The notes under the pieces were generated by a model. That model saw nothing but the letters and a program-made list of their open reading frames with translations. It had not been told where the DNA came from and did not search any database. This document shows, piece after piece, positions 33,666-44,369 of a stretch of DNA of 64,000 bases; within the stretch, counting starts at the first letter, position 1, and each line of letters opens with the position of its first letter. The DNA is from Aphelocoma coerulescens (lineage: Eukaryota > Chordata > Aves > Passeriformes > Corvidae). The stretch covers positions 16,095,497-16,159,496 of the forward strand of contig NC_091016.1 of NCBI RefSeq assembly GCF_041296385.1, given 5' to 3'. A program made the translations under genes and the position numbers.

Positions 33666-34014
33666 CTTTTTCTTCAGCGGTCTTTCCTTTTCCAGTGAAG
33701 TCCATGTTCGAACCCGTGCTTCTGCCTCGCAGAAGTATCTGGGTTTGAATTTGGGAACGCTCTCGGCGTAGACAGCGACGGGAGCTTGGTACCCAGCCTT
33801 AGAACAAGGTCGGGGGACTCCAATCGCCAGCAGTCGGCGCAGAGAGGCAGAGCCGGACGCGTCTCCTGCCGCTGTGCCTGTGACACCCGCGACCTTCACA
33901 ACCTCAGCGCGGGGCTGCCCCTTTGTGACACGCTCGCCCGTGGTTCTCTCGTTTCCATGGCCGCAAAACCCCCATCCCAACACCATCCCCTTCCCTTCCC
34001 AAGGGCAGCCAGCC
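33666..34014 (-). CDS. Possible 5' exon of the TOGARAM2-like gene
   Basis: Open frame of 116 codons ending at the donor GTGAGG. The C-terminal part KFKPRYFCEAEARVRTWTSL through RPLKKK reads as plausible protein. The 34014 acceptor (gggcttag) is poor, and an internal ATG in the same frame could start the exon. It leaves in phase 0, whereas 32659-32934 needs phase 1, so a direct join fails. Richer in CpG than its surroundings. Confidence 0.35.
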
Positions 34015-35131
34015 CTAAGCCCCAGCAGGCTAGGCCTGTGGGTTTGACACTGTCTAGGAGGAAAGGCACTTTCCAAAGCTACTTCTCAAGGCATTTATTT
34101 TTGTAACTCCCACTCAGATCTGGGCTGGGTTTTGCACTTTTTGGATTTGATTTTTTCTGTTCACATCAAACGAAGGGCTGGCACATGAACAGTGGTACCC
34201 CATGTTAGAAGTTGAAGAAGCTTTGCACTCTCCATTAGATATCCCCAGTATTCAAGCAGCCCATATCTGTAGGGAACAAATTGGCCTATCCAAACAATCC
34301 ACTTTTGCTCTACTTCATTTTTCTAGGGGTTTATTCCCTGCTTTCCTTCCTGCAGAGACACCCAAACCCAACATAAACATGACCTGCCTCAAAATATTTC
34401 TGATCTTGGCTAATCCTAACAATTGAAAATCTACCTAATGGAAAAACCACTGGGCAGGTCATTCTGAAATGCTCTCCAACAGAGCTCCTAAAACTCAGAG
34501 AACTAATCATTCTCTACAGTCCTCCACCGATGATAAAATCATGTGGCAGCCAAGCGGTAAAAAAAAAGAATAACTTTCTGAAATCAGGATTTTTTTCCCC
34601 CTGTAGAACATTACAGTTACATTACCTACACACTCCTAGTCCAGAATTAATCCAGCAAAAATGCCACCTTACATACTCAGCAATTCTTCTCCCCAGATGC
34701 ATTCAGCATTCCAGCGGCATATCAGCAATTACGGAGTCATTCCAAAGGGGCCGTGCCCAGGATTTGGCAGAACTAACCCTGAGGCAAGGGATCAGTGGGT
34801 CTCATCCCTTTTTCTGCATCAGCAAAATTATTTGTTCAAATCTCATCTTTCCCATCTATTAAAGGAAGCTTTGCCCCCTGCAATAGATGCTCCCAGTATT
34901 CAGCGGGCCGATATGATCCGTGTATCTGTAGGGTGTAAATTGGCCATGCAAATGTTCTCCTTCCTTGTGGCAGGGGTTCATTCCTGCTTTCTTTCCTGCA
35001 GACACACCCAAACCCAACATTAACATCACCTGCCTCAAAACAATTCTCATCTTGGCTGTCCCTGAACATTCAAAACTATACACAGAGCGTTTCCCTGTCC
35101 CCCGGGACAGGCTCTAAGGCTGGGCTCTCAC

Positions 35132-35382
35132 TTGCACGGAATGAAGAAGAGCTGCTGCACTTGCCAGCGGCTCTGGGGTCTCGCGATCAGCGCTTTGAGC
35201 GCAGCTTTTGTACCCACTCCGCCTCCCTGAGCCGAGCAGCATTCCTGGGCATCGGCACCGCCGCTGCAGGCCAACATCCTCCGGGCACAGCTGCAGGAAG
35301 GAGATTGCAACGAGTCCTGGCTGAAGGAGTCTCCAGTCTGCTGCAGCCCTTCACCTGGGGCGGAATTGTCTTGTGCCGCCAT
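35132..35382 (-). CDS. Possible first coding exon (MAAQDNSAPG...)
   Basis: ATG at 35382 opens 83 codons, ending at a good donor GTGAGAGC in phase 2, which fits the phase required by 33666-34014. Cys/Ser/Ala-rich with no recognised domain. It lies at the 5' side of the minus-strand gene, as a first exon should. Without transcript or homology evidence this stays tentative. Confidence 0.3.
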
Positions 35383-36404
35383 GGGGGGAGCAAAGGGGCG
35401 ATGGGCTCTGTGCAGATGAGGGTCTCCTCGGTGTGCTGCTGGTCCCTGGGCCCCACACAGCTGCTGGTGCGTTGCCCCGCAGCATCAGGAGCCTGCATGG
35501 AAAAATAACACTGCCAGTGCAAGTGACAGCCACCCATCCCTGCCATGGCCCTGCCCACAGGGCGTCCTGCCTACCAAACTGCTCGAGTCAGGTCATGTTA
35601 GAGCAACATAAAAAATGTTCAAATGATGCATTTTGCACATTCTGTCAAAATCATGGCCATACAGTCCACATGTTGGAGGCAGACTGCTGTCAGCAGAATG
35701 GGGGAAGCCCCAGCAGCTGCTCTCCCCATGGCAGGATGCCCATGGCAGCAGAGGCAAGTCTCTGACCTTGCCCACTGCAGTGGCACCCAGGACAGTGCTT
35801 TGGAGTTGTTCCCACGGAACTCAGGCTGCTGCTACAGCAGCAACATCACTTCACACATTTGATAACAAAGAGTTGGAATGGCACACAGGACTTGCCCCAA
35901 GAGCTACAAATAAAAGGCGGGGTGGTTAGAAGAGTTTGCTCCTTTTTAATACAAGCAGGCCTGGATTTAAGCAGGGACACTGGGCTAATCATACTGGGGA
36001 CTGCTTTATAAGCCTTGTCTCTAGCAATTCCCACCAGCCTGCAAGATTTTGTCAGTAGAAAGGGGTAGCTAAGGTTTTACAGCATATCCATGAGCAAGTC
36101 TGGGCCAGAACTCAAAAGCACAAGACAAATACTCCCAAATCTGCCCCCCATGGGGAAAGGAAGCAGAAAAGCAGATGAAACAAGTGCCATTGAAGCTAAA
36201 TTGCCTGCATTTATCTTCTGGTCCAACCTTTCTGTACAAAATCTCCTCAATTCAAACACACAGCTTAAGATCAAGGAATAAAAGTGTTTCGAGAGCATTT
36301 AAAGCCTGATTCCTCTTACTTGCACGGAAAGGTAGATGCTAAATTCCTTAAGAACACAAATGTGGGTCTGTTTGGGACTGCATCCTTCAAAACAAGGAAT
36401 GGAG
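35383..36404. other. No gene recognised
   Basis: Lies between the possible first exon of the TOGARAM2-like gene and a CR1 fragment. Any promoter of the minus-strand gene would fall here, but no TATA box or CpG island is apparent. Confidence 0.35.
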
Positions 36405-36960
36405 GTTTAGAATCACAGAACTGTTTCCATTGGGAAAGACCTTTAAGATCACAGAGTCCCCCCAATAACCTGAGGCCGCTAACACTGCCAAGGCCACCAC
36501 TAAAGCATATCCCAGGACGGGATGCCATTGGCCTTCTTGGCCACCTGGGCACACGCTGGCTCACGTTCAGCCACTGCCAAGCAGCACCCTCAGCTCCTTT
36601 TCTGCTGGGCAGCTTTCCAGCCACTCTGCCCCCGGCCTGTAGCCTTCCGTGGGGTTGTTGTGGCCCAAGTGCAGGACGGGACACTTCACCTTGTTGAACC
36701 TCATACAACTGACCTCAGCCCATGATCCAGCCTGGCCAGATCTCTCTGTAGAGACTTCCTACCCTCCAGCAGATCAACGCTCCCACCCAGCTTGGCGTCA
36801 TCTGCAAACTGGCTGAGATGCCCTTGATCCTCTCCTCCAGATCATTGATAAAGATATGAAACACGACTGGCCCCAGTGCTGAGCCCTGGGGAACACCACT
36901 TGTGACCAGCCACCAACTGCATTTAATTCCATTTAATTCCACCACTCCCTGGGCCCGCCC
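36405..36960 (-). mobile_element. CR1 LINE fragment with reverse-transcriptase remnant
   Basis: The minus strand near 36910-36800 reads [20 protein letters not shown], the CR1 reverse-transcriptase region, then runs to a CR1 3' end at 36405 (agaatcacagaactg on plus). Internally deleted and frame-broken. Confidence 0.75.
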
Positions 36961-37124
36961 ATCCTGACAGTCTTCACCCAGGGAAGGAAGAGTGCATTAA
37001 GTACTTCAGGCTTTTCTTCATGCTTTGTTCTATGTTTCCCCCCACATCCAGTAAAAGGCAGAGATTCTCCTCAGCCCTCCTTTTGTTGCTGTTGTATTTA
37101 CAGAAATAGTTCTACTCTCTTTTG

Positions 37125-37352
37125 CAAGTTTCTAGGAAGAAATTCTTTACTGGGAGGCTGCTGAGGTACAGGGAACAAGTTACCCAGAGAAGCTGTGGAT
37201 GCCCCAAGCCTGGAAGCATTCAAGGCCAGGTTGGATTGAGCCCTGAGCAACCTCGTCTAGTGGAAGATGTCCCTGCCCACAGCCAGGGCTTTGGAAGTAG
37301 AAAATCTCTCAGGATCTTTCCAATATAAATCATTCTGTGATTCTATGATTTC
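37125..37352 (+). mobile_element. CR1 LINE 3' fragment beside the PIM block
   Basis: aagaaattctttactgggag through ctggaagcattcaaggccag and ending in attctgtgattctatgatt, the CR1 terminal microsatellite. Confidence 0.75.
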
Positions 37353-37409
37353 CCAGGAGGAGTCACATTAAATATGGGCGTTGTTTCCGGTTTCTCTCCC
37401 CACTTGCAG

Positions 37410-37454
37410 GTGGCCATCAAGCGAGTGTCCCGCGATCGCATCCCGGAGTGGGCG
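37410..37454 (+). pseudogene. Orphan PIM-like exon 2 fragment
   Basis: The acceptor ttgcag and 45 bases identical to exon 2 of the intact gene (gtggccatcaag... to ...gagtgggcg) stop exactly where the direct repeat at 37453 begins. No other PIM exon lies nearby on the left, so a duplication breakpoint cut the exon. Confidence 0.8.
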
Positions 37455-37874
37455 CTCCCCAACCCCCGCCCCAAAGAGACCAAAGCATCCCCCACAGCCC
37501 CACGGTGCTGCACCAGATCCCGGGCACGTGGCCTCCTCCAGTCCTTGGCAGCCTTGGGGAGGCTCCAGAGCCCTGTGTGCGGGACAGCTGCTGCAGCACC
37601 CACCGCTGTGCCTGGGGGCAAACAGCGCCCAAGGAGCGGCTGCGCAAGTTCAGAGTCTGAAGCAGAATCCCCGGTGCACGCAAGTGAGAGCTGGGATTTC
37701 AGGGGCTGCCAGGAGACGCTGAATTCCTCTCCTCGCTGCCCTTTCTAGCCACGGCCACGCTGATGCAATCGGAAGAATTGCCCCTGCCCAGGCAGCTCTC
37801 AGGTAGAAGACTGGCTTTTGCTCCTCATGTTTCTGAGGGGCTAGCTGCCAATTCCTCAGGTTTTCCTTCCAATT
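37453..37874 (+). repeat. Left direct repeat flanking the PIM block
   Basis: About 420 bp, roughly 99% identical to 43948-44369. Its last 38 bases equal the first 38 of the window, so the left edge of the 44-kb unit occurs here as a third, truncated copy. Past 37874 (ccaatt) the sequences diverge. Confidence 0.9.
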
Positions 37875-38469
37875 AATACGGGGTTATGACTATTTTTACT
37901 AGTTTATTACTAGTTTATTTCTAGTTTTACTTCCTGCGGCTCCCTGTGAGCGAGGAAGCACCACAAACCCTCTCCCTCAAAGCCTTGAGGTACTGCCCAA
38001 GCAGAACTTTTTCATGCTCTTTCCTCCTGGTGATTTTATAATCTCGTCCACAGTCTGAAAGCAAACTGATGCCGTAGGCAAAAGCTTGACCTTGGAACCC
38101 TAGGGCACTTTCTGTGCGTGTGTTTGTGTCCCCACGGCCTTCGGGTGAGCCTGGTGAGGCCGAGGCCTGGGGCCCTCAAGATGGCGCCGGGGAGCCCCCG
38201 GGGCAGCGGGGCGGGGCGGCAGAGGGTGGATTTCCCCCGAGCGAGGGAGCGAGGGAGCGGCGGGGAAAGGCGCGGGGAGCAGGGGAGGCACAAAGGCCCC
38301 GGCTCTCTGGCAAGCGGGCGGCCAGTCGCCAACTGCTGGCTCCCGGAGCCGCTGGCAGGGCCGTGTCTCCTCCACGCCGGTGACACTGCACCTGCAGCGC
38401 TGCATCCGGCTCTGCCGGGCTCCCCAGCACGGACGGCAAGGACACGGACGGGCTGGAGCACGTGCGGAC

Positions 38470-38917
38470 GGGGGACACCGAGATTTAGCGAGCGCTGGAG
38501 CACCTCTCCTGCAAGGAAAGGCTGAGACAGCTGGGCTTCTTCAGCCGGCAAAAGACACTTAGGCTTAGGCTCGACAGAACCGTGGCCTTCCAGAACCTGA
38601 CGGAAACCTACAAGAAAGCTGGAGAGGGACTTTGGACAAGGGCAGGCAAGGACAGGACAAGGGAGAATGGATCCAAACGGAAAGAGAGTAGGTTTAGATG
38701 AGGTATTCAGAAAAATGACTCTCGTGGCACAGGTTGCCCGGAGAAGGTGTGGCTACCCCCTCCCTGGCAGTGTTCAAGGCCAGGCTGGATGGAGCTCTAG
38801 ACAAGCCCTTGGTCCAGTGCCAGGGGTCCCTAGCCACAGCAGGGGGGCTTGCAACGACGTGATCTTTCAGGTCCCGTCCAAGCCAAACCATGCCGTGACT
38901 CCGTGATTCTGGGATAC
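38470..38917 (+). mobile_element. CR1 LINE 3' fragment
   Basis: Contains aaggaaaggctgagacagct, ggtttagatgaggtattcag, agtgttcaaggccaggctgg and an end ctccgtgattctggg. Lies just upstream of the PIM-like gene. Confidence 0.75.
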
Positions 38918-39324
38918 TTCCCCTCCTCATCCTCTGGCAGAAAAAGAAGCTTGGGACCAAGTTCCACATTGCAGACTCTGTCTTTTGGCAGCCTGCAACT
39001 GTCTCAACAGAGGATGAAAAGAGATGACATTACTGACACGATTTATCTTTTCTACCTGAAAATTAAAGGCTCCACTCCTGTCCACTCTCGCACAACCATC
39101 AGGACAGGGAACTCTTCCCGGTGAAATGCTTCATCTCACCTAAGGAAGAAGAAAGCTACAAGCCCACACTTTTCTTTATTTCTGTATTGATTTATTAGGT
39201 TATTTCTTTCACGGGCATTTATTTCTTTGTTTGCTTCTTCCCTTCCGCGGGGCGCGCGCCGGCTCCTCCGGTGGGCTCGTGCAGGGAACGGACGAACGGA
39301 ACGGCCGCGCGCTCCGGCGGCTCA

Positions 39325-39396
39325 GCGGCAGCAGCAGCGGCAGCAGCAGCGGCAGCAGCAGCGGCAGCAGCAGCGGCAGCAGCAGCGGCAGCAGCG
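39325..39396 (+). repeat. 12-bp tandem repeat ggcagcagcagc
   Basis: About six near-perfect copies upstream of the PIM-like start codon. Depending on frame it would code Ser/Gly, Ala or Gln/Arg runs, but it lies before the first ATG and is most likely 5' UTR. Confidence 0.85.
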
Positions 39397-39509
39397 CCTC
39401 TCTCGATCGGTTTTCCACTCGGATTTCCGCTCGCTCTCCGTCCCCTTCTCCCTCTCACACTCCACTCACTCCCGTCCCGTCCCTGTCTCCGCCTCTCCCA
39501 GCGCGGCTC

Positions 39510-41769
39510 ATGCCGCGTCCCGCGGGCCGCCCCTCTGCGGGGCCGCCCCGTGCCCGCCGCGGTGCCGCCTCCGCCGGGCTCTCTCCGTCCTGGCAGCGGC
39601 TCTGGTGCTGGCGGAGCAGCACGCTCTTTTGGCTCCGCCTGGCGCGGGCCCTGGCCCGGCCCCGGCCGAGGCCCCTCCCGCGGCTCCGCCCGGAGCCGCC
39701 CCGCTGCCGCCCCTCGGCGGGGCCGCCCCCTGCCCGCCCCTGCCCGGCCCGCCGCGGTGCCGCCTCCGCCGGGCTCTCTCCGTCCTGGCAGCGGCGCCGC
39801 TGGAAGTGCCGCTCGCTCTGGTGCTGGCGGAGCAGCACGCTCTTTTGGCTCCGCCTGGCGCGGGCCCTGGCCCGGCCCCGGCCCCGAACGAGGCCCCTCC
39901 GGCGCTTCCGCCCGGAGCCGCCCCGCTGCCGCCCGGCTCCCGCCCCGTCCCCGGCAGCGTCGTCCGCAGCATCGCCGGCAGCTTCCCCGCTCCGAACTCC
40001 GCCGCTCGTCAGCTCGGCCGCCGGCCCCGGGGCGGCTCGGGAAGCAGCAGCGCCCGGGGGCCCCGGGCAGAATGCCGAGAGCGCGGTGCCGCCCGCACGG
40101 GCGGAGAAGCCTCCCCTGGAGCAGCTCTACCGGCAGGGCCCGCTGCTGGGGAGCGGCGGCTGCGGCAGCGTTTACTCCGGGACCCGGCTCGCCGACGGCG
40201 CCCCGGTAAGAGTGGGGCCGGGTCGGAGGGGGGCGGCGGGCGGCGGGCGACGGGCGACGGGCGACGGGCGACGGGCGACGAGCTCAGCCCGCCGCTCGCC
40301 TTGACTTGCAGGTGGCCATCAAGCGAGTGTCCCGCGATCGCATCCCGGAGTGGGCGCGGCTGGTGAGTGAAAGCCGGCGGGGCGTGGCGGGCGGGGCTAG
40401 GGCGAGGCCCGGGAGGGTGGGAGCCGGGACGCTGCGAGGGGAGCGAGCGTGCAGTGAGCGGGGGCCGCGGAGCGTCCCGGGCCGGGCAATGGCGAGCGGT
40501 GCTGGGGCCGGGCCGGGGTGCCGAAGGCTCGGCGCAGCATCGGCCCCGCTGACGGCATCGCGGTCCCCCCCGCAGCACAACGGCGCCCTTGTGCCCCTGG
40601 AGCTGGCGCTGCTCTGGATGGTGTCGCGCCCTGGCTTCCGCGGCGTGGTGCGGCTCCTGGACTGGTTCGAGCTGCCCGACGGCTTCGCGCTGGTCATGGA
40701 GCGTCCGGAGCGCTGTCAGGACCTCTGGTACTTCCTGGAGGAGCGGGGGTTCCTGACGGAGCCCGTGGCGCGGGGGCTGTTCCGCCAGGTGCTGGAGGCC
40801 GTGCGGCACTGCACCAGCCGCGGCGTCCTGCACCGCGACATCAAGGCCGAGAACGTCCTCGTCGACCTGGCCACCGGCGAGGCAAAGCTCATCGACTTCG
40901 GGTGCGGCACGGTCCTCCAGGACACCTTCTACACCCGAATGTCAGGTGAGCCCGAAGGCGGGGCCCAGCCGGGCAGCAGAGATTCCCCCCTTTGCTGGCA
41001 GAGGGAGAAGAGGGAGGGAGCGAGGGGAAATCCTTCTGCAGCCGGCTGCAGCCAAGTTGCTTTCCGGCGGGGCGAGGGCTGCCTGTTGTGGAACGGGAGC
41101 TGGCTGGGAGGGAGCAGCACTCATCAGGGCCTGATGAGCTGCGCCCGTGTCCCGTAGGCACGCCGGAGTACAGCCCGCCGGAGTGGATCCTCTTTGGCTG
41201 CTACCATGGCCAGCCAGCCACCATCTGGTCCCTGGGCATCCTGCTCTATGAGCTGGTCTGTGGGCACCTTCCTTTCAACACGGATGAGGACATCATCCGG
41301 GGCCAGCTCTTCTTCCCGCCCCGGGTGTCTCAAGGTGGGGATGCGCCTTCACGGCACGGGGGGAGGGGGGGAAGGACGTGGTTGGCAGAGGGCAGGTGGC
41401 ACACAGGCGTCCTGCTCTTGCAGCTAGGGAGGAGGCTGATCTGCTGGGGTTAGCTGGAGGAGGTGGCACGTGTGCCTCTGGGCTGCTCTCGTCCGAAAGG
41501 GAGGATCGACGGGAAGGTTGGGGTGCAGCTTCCGAGCGCTCCTAGTGTGGCCTGGGCACCGTGGAATCTGGGAGAGCAGGGGCAGGAGCCTTGTCCCGCT
41601 GAGCAGCGTTTTCCCGTTTCTCTCCCCAGAGTGCCAGCACCTCATCCGGTGGTGTTTATCCATGGACCCCGCGCACAGGCCGTCCTTGGAAGACCTGTTT
41701 GAGCATTCTTGGCTGCAGGACCGTCACCTGGCCCAGGAGACAGCAGAGATCCATCCCTCTGCACAGTAG
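39510..41769 (+). CDS. PIM-like serine/threonine kinase, intact
   Basis: Five coding exons: 39510-40205, 40312-40362, 40576-40945, 41158-41334, 41630-41769 (TAG 41767-41769). All are in phase with GT/AG borders, giving about 477 residues. Kinase features: glycine loop [15 protein letters not shown], catalytic Lys in VAIKRV, helix-C Glu in LELALL, the PIM-type hinge ERPERCQDL, catalytic HRDIKAEN (Asp of PIM1 HRDIKDEN replaced by Ala), metal-binding DFG in IDFGCG, activation-segment [10 protein letters not shown], and a PIM1-like end [10 protein letters not shown]...[10 protein letters not shown] kinases are constitutively active cytoplasmic/nuclear kinases. The kinase begins near 40100. The Met at 39510 is the first in-frame ATG but in a weak context, and the GC-rich N-terminal 190 residues hold a tandem duplication, so the start is uncertain. 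Confidence 0.85.
39538..39945 (+). repeat. Tandem duplication of about 190 bp in PIM-like exon 1
   Basis: The unit at about 39538-39716 (containing tctccgtcctggcagcggc and gcacgctcttttggctccgc) recurs at about 39717-39945 with small insertions. The reading frame is kept, so the N-terminal extension contains the peptide block twice (ending ...RPRP). Confidence 0.8.
40246..40280 (+). repeat. 7-bp minisatellite gggcgac in PIM-like intron 1
   Basis: About five tandem copies within the 106-bp first intron, close to the acceptor of exon 2. Confidence 0.8.
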
Positions 41770-41989
41770 GATCCAGGAGCCCAGCAAGCACCAGCTGCAC
41801 GCGTCTCGGGGCGCTCGAAGAAAACGGCAGAGCGTTTCCCTGCGGCCGTGGCACGGAGGAGAGAGCGCAGCCGAGGAGATGCTTCCGCTGGTCCTCGGCG
41901 CCTTGTGGAGGAAGCGGCTCAGTGCTCCCCATCCTATTGGAGAAGTCGTGGCAGTGCGGTGAAGTTGCCACGGACTGGAAAAGGGGAAA

Positions 41990-43213
41990 CATCCCCCTGC
42001 AGCTCAATGGCATCGTGATGTCCCCGCAAGCCGAGGCACCGCCGGGGTGTTCTTCTGGAGCACGACCTGGAGCCGGACAACACCGTCCTCGAGCTGGCCG
42101 CTGGCGGGGCAAAGCCGGTTGGCTTTGGTTGCGGCCCCTTCCTGGAGGACACGCTCTGCGCCCCGACGGAATCAAGATGAGTCCACAGCCGGCGGAGGGG
42201 TGGGGGGATGCTCGTGGTTCCAGGCGTGGCAGGGCTCGGCCGGACCAGGCACCGGAGCTTCCCCGCTTGGCGGCGCCGGGGAATATTAATTTTTCCGCCG
42301 GCCGCCAAGTTGCTTTTTGGCGGGACAGGGCACGGATGCTGTGCAGGGGGAGCCAGCGCCCGGCCTTGCTGACAGCTTCTGCCACCCAGCCTGGCCCGGG
42401 CTGGGGCGGGGGGAGCCAGCCTGGCAAAAGCATCCGTCCGTAGGGACGGGGGGCAGCAGAGGGGGGCGGGTTCCGAAGGCGTGCCCCAGCTGGTCTGCTT
42501 TGCGGGCCCTTGAGGAAGGGGTGGGCTTACGCGTGGGAAAGGTGGGGTTTTTCCCCAGCCGTGGGAGAGCCTTAATGCTTGCATGGAGTGCTCAGACCCT
42601 CCCCAGGCCCGTGATACGGTGATAACCTTTGACGTTTTTTCTTGCTTCCAGGTCTTGTTTTGAATTGACTTTCATGCAATCGTTCTTTGCTTTTTCCAGG
42701 AAGATTGCACCGGGTGCCCGGACCGCATGGGGAAGCGCTGGCCCCCTGTGTGTGGAGTGCGTCCGGTGCCGGCGCTGCCCCGGGGGGCCGCGGTCTGCGG
42801 GGCCATCGCCTTCAAGACGGACGAGGACCTCGTGCGGGATCGGCTCCTCTCCTGGCAGCAGGTCTCCAGAGGTGGGTACCCGGCTTCACAGCAACGGGTG
42901 GCAGAAGGGCTTCCGGCAGACGGCAGCGGGCACACGAGCATCCCGCTCTTGCAGCTGCTGAGGAGACTGCTCTGCCGTGTTTAAGTGGAGGCGGTGGAAC
43001 GTGGCCTGCCATGCTGCTCTCCTCTAGAAACGGAGAATTGGCACCGCCAGCAGCCTGGCCCGGGCACAGGCCGTGCTGGGACAGGGGGGACAGGAGCCCT
43101 GTCCGGCTGACCGCGGCTTTCTGGTTTCTCTCCCCAGGGTGCCAGCACCTCAGGCACGGAAGCAGCACCGCTCGGCCTGCGAATCTGGGAGGGCTGGAGG
43201 GCAGCGGGTGTTA
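41990..43213 (+). pseudogene. Decayed second PIM-like copy
   Basis: Degenerate versions of three PIM exons in order. About 42045-42175 matches the [13 protein letters not shown] part of exon 3 (GGCTTTGGTTGCGGCCCCTT for IDFGCG). About 42700-42872 matches exon 4, best at ttcaagacggacgaggacct. About 43138-43213 matches the start of exon 5 (ctctccccag then gtgccagcacctca). Frames are broken and the catalytic residues are lost. The upstream exons are not recognisable. Confidence 0.7.
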
Positions 43214-43226
43214 ATTTGCTGTCAAA

Positions 43227-43232
43227 AATAAA
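43227..43232 (+). terminator. Polyadenylation signal AATAAA after the PIM copies
   Basis: AATAAA followed by a T/G-rich stretch (cttgttcttgtcgttgtc), a good downstream element. No AATAAA was seen between the intact gene's stop (41769) and this point, so the intact gene may also end here, with the decayed copy inside its 3' UTR (inference). Confidence 0.5.
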
Positions 43233-43947
43233 TCTTGTTCTTGTCGTTGTCATCGGAGCCTTTCTTTCATCCTTTTCCAAGCTTTTGGTCCCCTTCCTCC
43301 AGGGTAATCTTTTTGTGTCCTTCCTCAGCCACTCGGTGGCCTTTGGCAGGGGGGGTTAAGCAACGCGAAAATTTCAACAACAGCTCCTGTTGCCAACGGC
43401 AGCAGCCCCTTCGAGAAGCCGGAGCTGCCAGCCAGGCCCGCGTGTGCTTTGGAAAGGGGAGCGGTTTGCAGGGACGCAGTGGTCGCCCCGCTGCAAAAGC
43501 TGGGAGGAAATCAGAAGCGGCAAAATGCCATTTCGGCTCAAGCCCCGCCCAAATACTTCTTCATCTTTCCCCTCTGCTCCAAGATAGGCAGGCAGGGCTG
43601 GACTCCGGCAAGGTTCCAAGTTCTTTGTGCTCCCTGGCATCAAAGGGATCACGATGGAAACTCTCGTAGGCAGTAACTGCGGTACAGCTCCTGAAGGAAA
43701 AAAGGGAGTGTCACGAGATGGGACATCCTTCTTGTCTCCTTTGTCTCCCCAGGAGCCCCTGAGAAAGAGAAATGCCTGCAAGGGCTTTATCTGACTCCTT
43801 CCCAGCCAGCCCTTCCCTCCTCGCTCCCGGGTCTCGTTTGCTCCGCAGGCCTCATTAGCTCGCTAAACTCAGAGGAGCCCCGGTAGGAAAAATCGCTGCC
43901 TGGCGTGGCGCTGGTTGATCCCTGTCTCATCTTGATTCCATTTGCCC

Positions 43948-44369
43948 TGCTCCCCACCCCCCGCCCCAAAGAGACCAAAGCATCCCCCACAGCCCCACGG
44001 TGCTGCACCAGATCCCGGGCACATGGCCTCCTCCAGTCCTTGGCGGCCTCGGGGAGGCTCCAGAGCCCTGTGTGCGGGACAGCTGCTGCAGCACCCACCG
44101 CTGTGCCTGGGGGCAAACAGCGCCCAAGGAGCGGCTGCGCAAGTTCAGAGTCTGAAGCAGAATCCCCGGTGCACGCAAGTGAGAGCTGGGATTTCAGGGG
44201 CTGCCAGGAGACGCTGAATTCCTCTCCTCGCTGCCCTTTCTAGCCACGGCCACACTGATGCAATCGGAAGAATTGCCCCTGCCCAGGCAGCTCTCAGGTA
44301 GAAGACTGGCTTTTGCTCCTCATGTTTCTGAGGGGCTAGCTGCCAATTCCTCAGGTTTTCCTTCCAATT
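43948..44369 (+). repeat. Right direct repeat flanking the PIM block
   Basis: Partner of 37453-37874, continuing without break into copy B. The differences noticed are single bases (for example cacatggcc for cacgtggcc). Confidence 0.9.

Larger units (their letters stand above)
32214..34860 (+). repeat. Local duplication block 2
   Basis: Paralogue of 26277-28145. A third, partial copy of its right part follows at once at 34890-35060 (cccagtattcagcgggccga..., acacccaaacccaacattaa). Confidence 0.75.
39230..40900 (+). promoter_or_regulatory. CpG-rich promoter/5' region of the PIM-like gene
   Basis: Dense CpG and very high GC from just upstream of the first exon through exon 3, in contrast to the AT-richer surroundings. 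A CpG-island promoter is inferred from composition; no TATA box was identified. Confidence 0.55.

Noticed and set aside
39325..39396. Regular repeats that could suggest a CRISPR-like array
   Set aside because: The 12-bp units have no spacers; this is a simple tandem repeat in an animal genome.
39227..40366. Alternative plus-strand frame of 379 codons across PIM exon 1
   Set aside because: The GC-rich region is stop-poor in all frames; only the frame through 39510 runs into the glycine loop and matches the exon 2 phase. The apparent starts before 39510 are not ATG.
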